A DNA stretch of 64,000 nucleotides from Paulinella micropora (lineage: Eukaryota; Cercozoa; Imbricatea; Euglyphida), in assembly GCA_009731375.1 (NCBI GenBank), contig BJOX01000016.1, positions 978,198 through 1,042,197 on the forward strand. Reading direction: 5' to 3'. Below, piece after piece: positions 63,247 to 64,000 of the stretch. A model generated the notes under the pieces. That model had not been told where the DNA came from. It saw nothing but the letters and a program-made list of their open reading frames with translations, and did not search any database. A program made the translations under genes and the position numbers. Each line of letters begins with the position of its first letter. Positions within the stretch are counted from its first letter, which is position 1.

Positions 63247-63342
63247 CATATCCCAACTTTCATGGACAGTCATTGTTACGGTGAAAAACGAGGGCCCACA
63301 GTCAAAGTGGCCGGAAGTTAGGGTGGCCGGAATTCTTAGACT
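63107..63342. mobile_element. Foldback MITE family 4-like element
   Basis: GTCTAAGTATTCAGGCCACC and GGTGGCCGGAATTCTTAGAC are inverted termini. The interior has poly-T and GGTGAAAAACGAGGGC. It is a diverged relative of the 34986/44207/61299 group. Confidence 0.6.
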
Positions 63343-63382
63343 GATCATAGATAGACGGATAGATAGATAGATAGATAGATAC

Positions 63383-63418
<36 letters not shown>

Positions 63419-63511
63419 TTATACATCGTCTATCTGTCTATACTTCTTTTCAATAATTTTTTTGTTTCCATAGAATAATAACGTTTAGCTGCAGACTAAC
63501 CCACGCAACCG
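63343..63511. repeat. (GATA)n and short unique spacer
   Basis: (GATA)n to 63420, then about 90 bp of AT-rich unique sequence. Confidence 0.8.
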
Positions 63512-64000
63512 ATAGATGAGATATCGACTAATGTCAGAAAAAAGGAGCTTCTGATTTCGTCAACCAAGGAAGTCTGTAAAGTATTGACCCGATGCCCAGC
63601 TAAGCCGTGATGTTTGCACGGAAGGGACTGATACAGGCGATACCAAAGCTCCCTAGTACCAGGCGGGGCCAGGGCTCGTTCCATAAAGCGCCCCTTGCAG
63701 AACGAGCTCCCACCTCCATTACAGAGGGCCCAGTAAGCAAATGGAGTTTCGAGACTGTTCGACAGTCTAGTATAAACCGACAGAGCACTGTGGGTTTTAT
63801 TCCGGGCTCAACAAGCGAGAAAGGGCACCCTGAGGGAACAGGATTGTGCTTCCCGTCGCTATTTCGGCATGTGACTCATAGGCGTATGGCTAGGCACACA
63901 TAAGGCACCCCACCACGGGCCCAGCACACCCACACCATCCCCTAATTCTCTGTCTGTCGACAGATGGCACCCATTTCAAAACATCAAGCCCAAGGGAGGG
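63512..64000 (-). mobile_element. Retroposon family B, near full-length, minus strand
   Basis: Reverse complement of the 42531 copy, running off the window end at CCCTCCCTTGGGCTTGATG (minus strand). Its 3' end GATATCTCATC is followed on the minus strand by only TATCGG, so here the tail is almost absent. Confidence 0.85.

Overview
The window is nuclear eukaryotic DNA dominated by simple-sequence repeats, mainly (ATCT)n/(GATA)n, (ATT)n/(TAA)n, (CATA)n, (CT)n and (TTAC)n, with thirteen N gaps. No bacterial-type genes, rRNA or intact tRNA genes were seen. GT-AG introns, a LINE, tRNA-derived SINEs and foldback MITEs all point to a eukaryote. A kinesin-light-chain-type TPR remnant of a style common in algal and protist genomes suggests a protist or alga, but the species cannot be fixed from sequence alone.

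Most long open frames are translations of repeats ([16 protein letters not shown]) and are not genes. The real coding sequence sits in very small exons (27-272 nt) between repeat-filled introns. Read by splice sites, phase and family motifs, they give: (1) a partial plus-strand gene at 1.8-4.9 kb; (2) a minus-strand gene from 34.9 to 11.1 kb encoding a crotonase-family protein, best matched to peroxisomal delta3,delta2-enoyl-CoA isomerase (ECI2 type), ending in the peroxisomal signal SRL; (3) a plus-strand gene from about 37.1 to 57.8 kb whose C-terminal half resembles a HAD-superfamily (DUF2608-like) protein; (4) weak exon candidates at 60.4-62.9 kb.

A 6.1 kb LINE with one intact 1703-codon ORF (RRM-like region, APE endonuclease, reverse transcriptase, zinc knuckle) lies in an intron of the enoyl-CoA isomerase gene, in the gene's sense orientation. 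It ends in (TAT)n and is flanked by (TAA)n on both sides. Nine copies of a tRNA-derived SINE have the same tail and nearly the same last bases, so the two probably form a LINE/SINE pair that inserts into (TAA)n. Two other retroposon families (here B and C) share an ATCTCATC(TATC)n end. Four foldback MITE families and a 493-bp repeat complete the mobile DNA.

The most unusual feature is that many exons are surrounded by arrays of partial copies of their own edges. Upstream copies carry intron end + acceptor + exon start. Downstream copies carry exon end + donor + intron start. Each copy is separated by the local microsatellite. The arrays that look like ordinary minisatellites in this window are largely such exon-edge copies.
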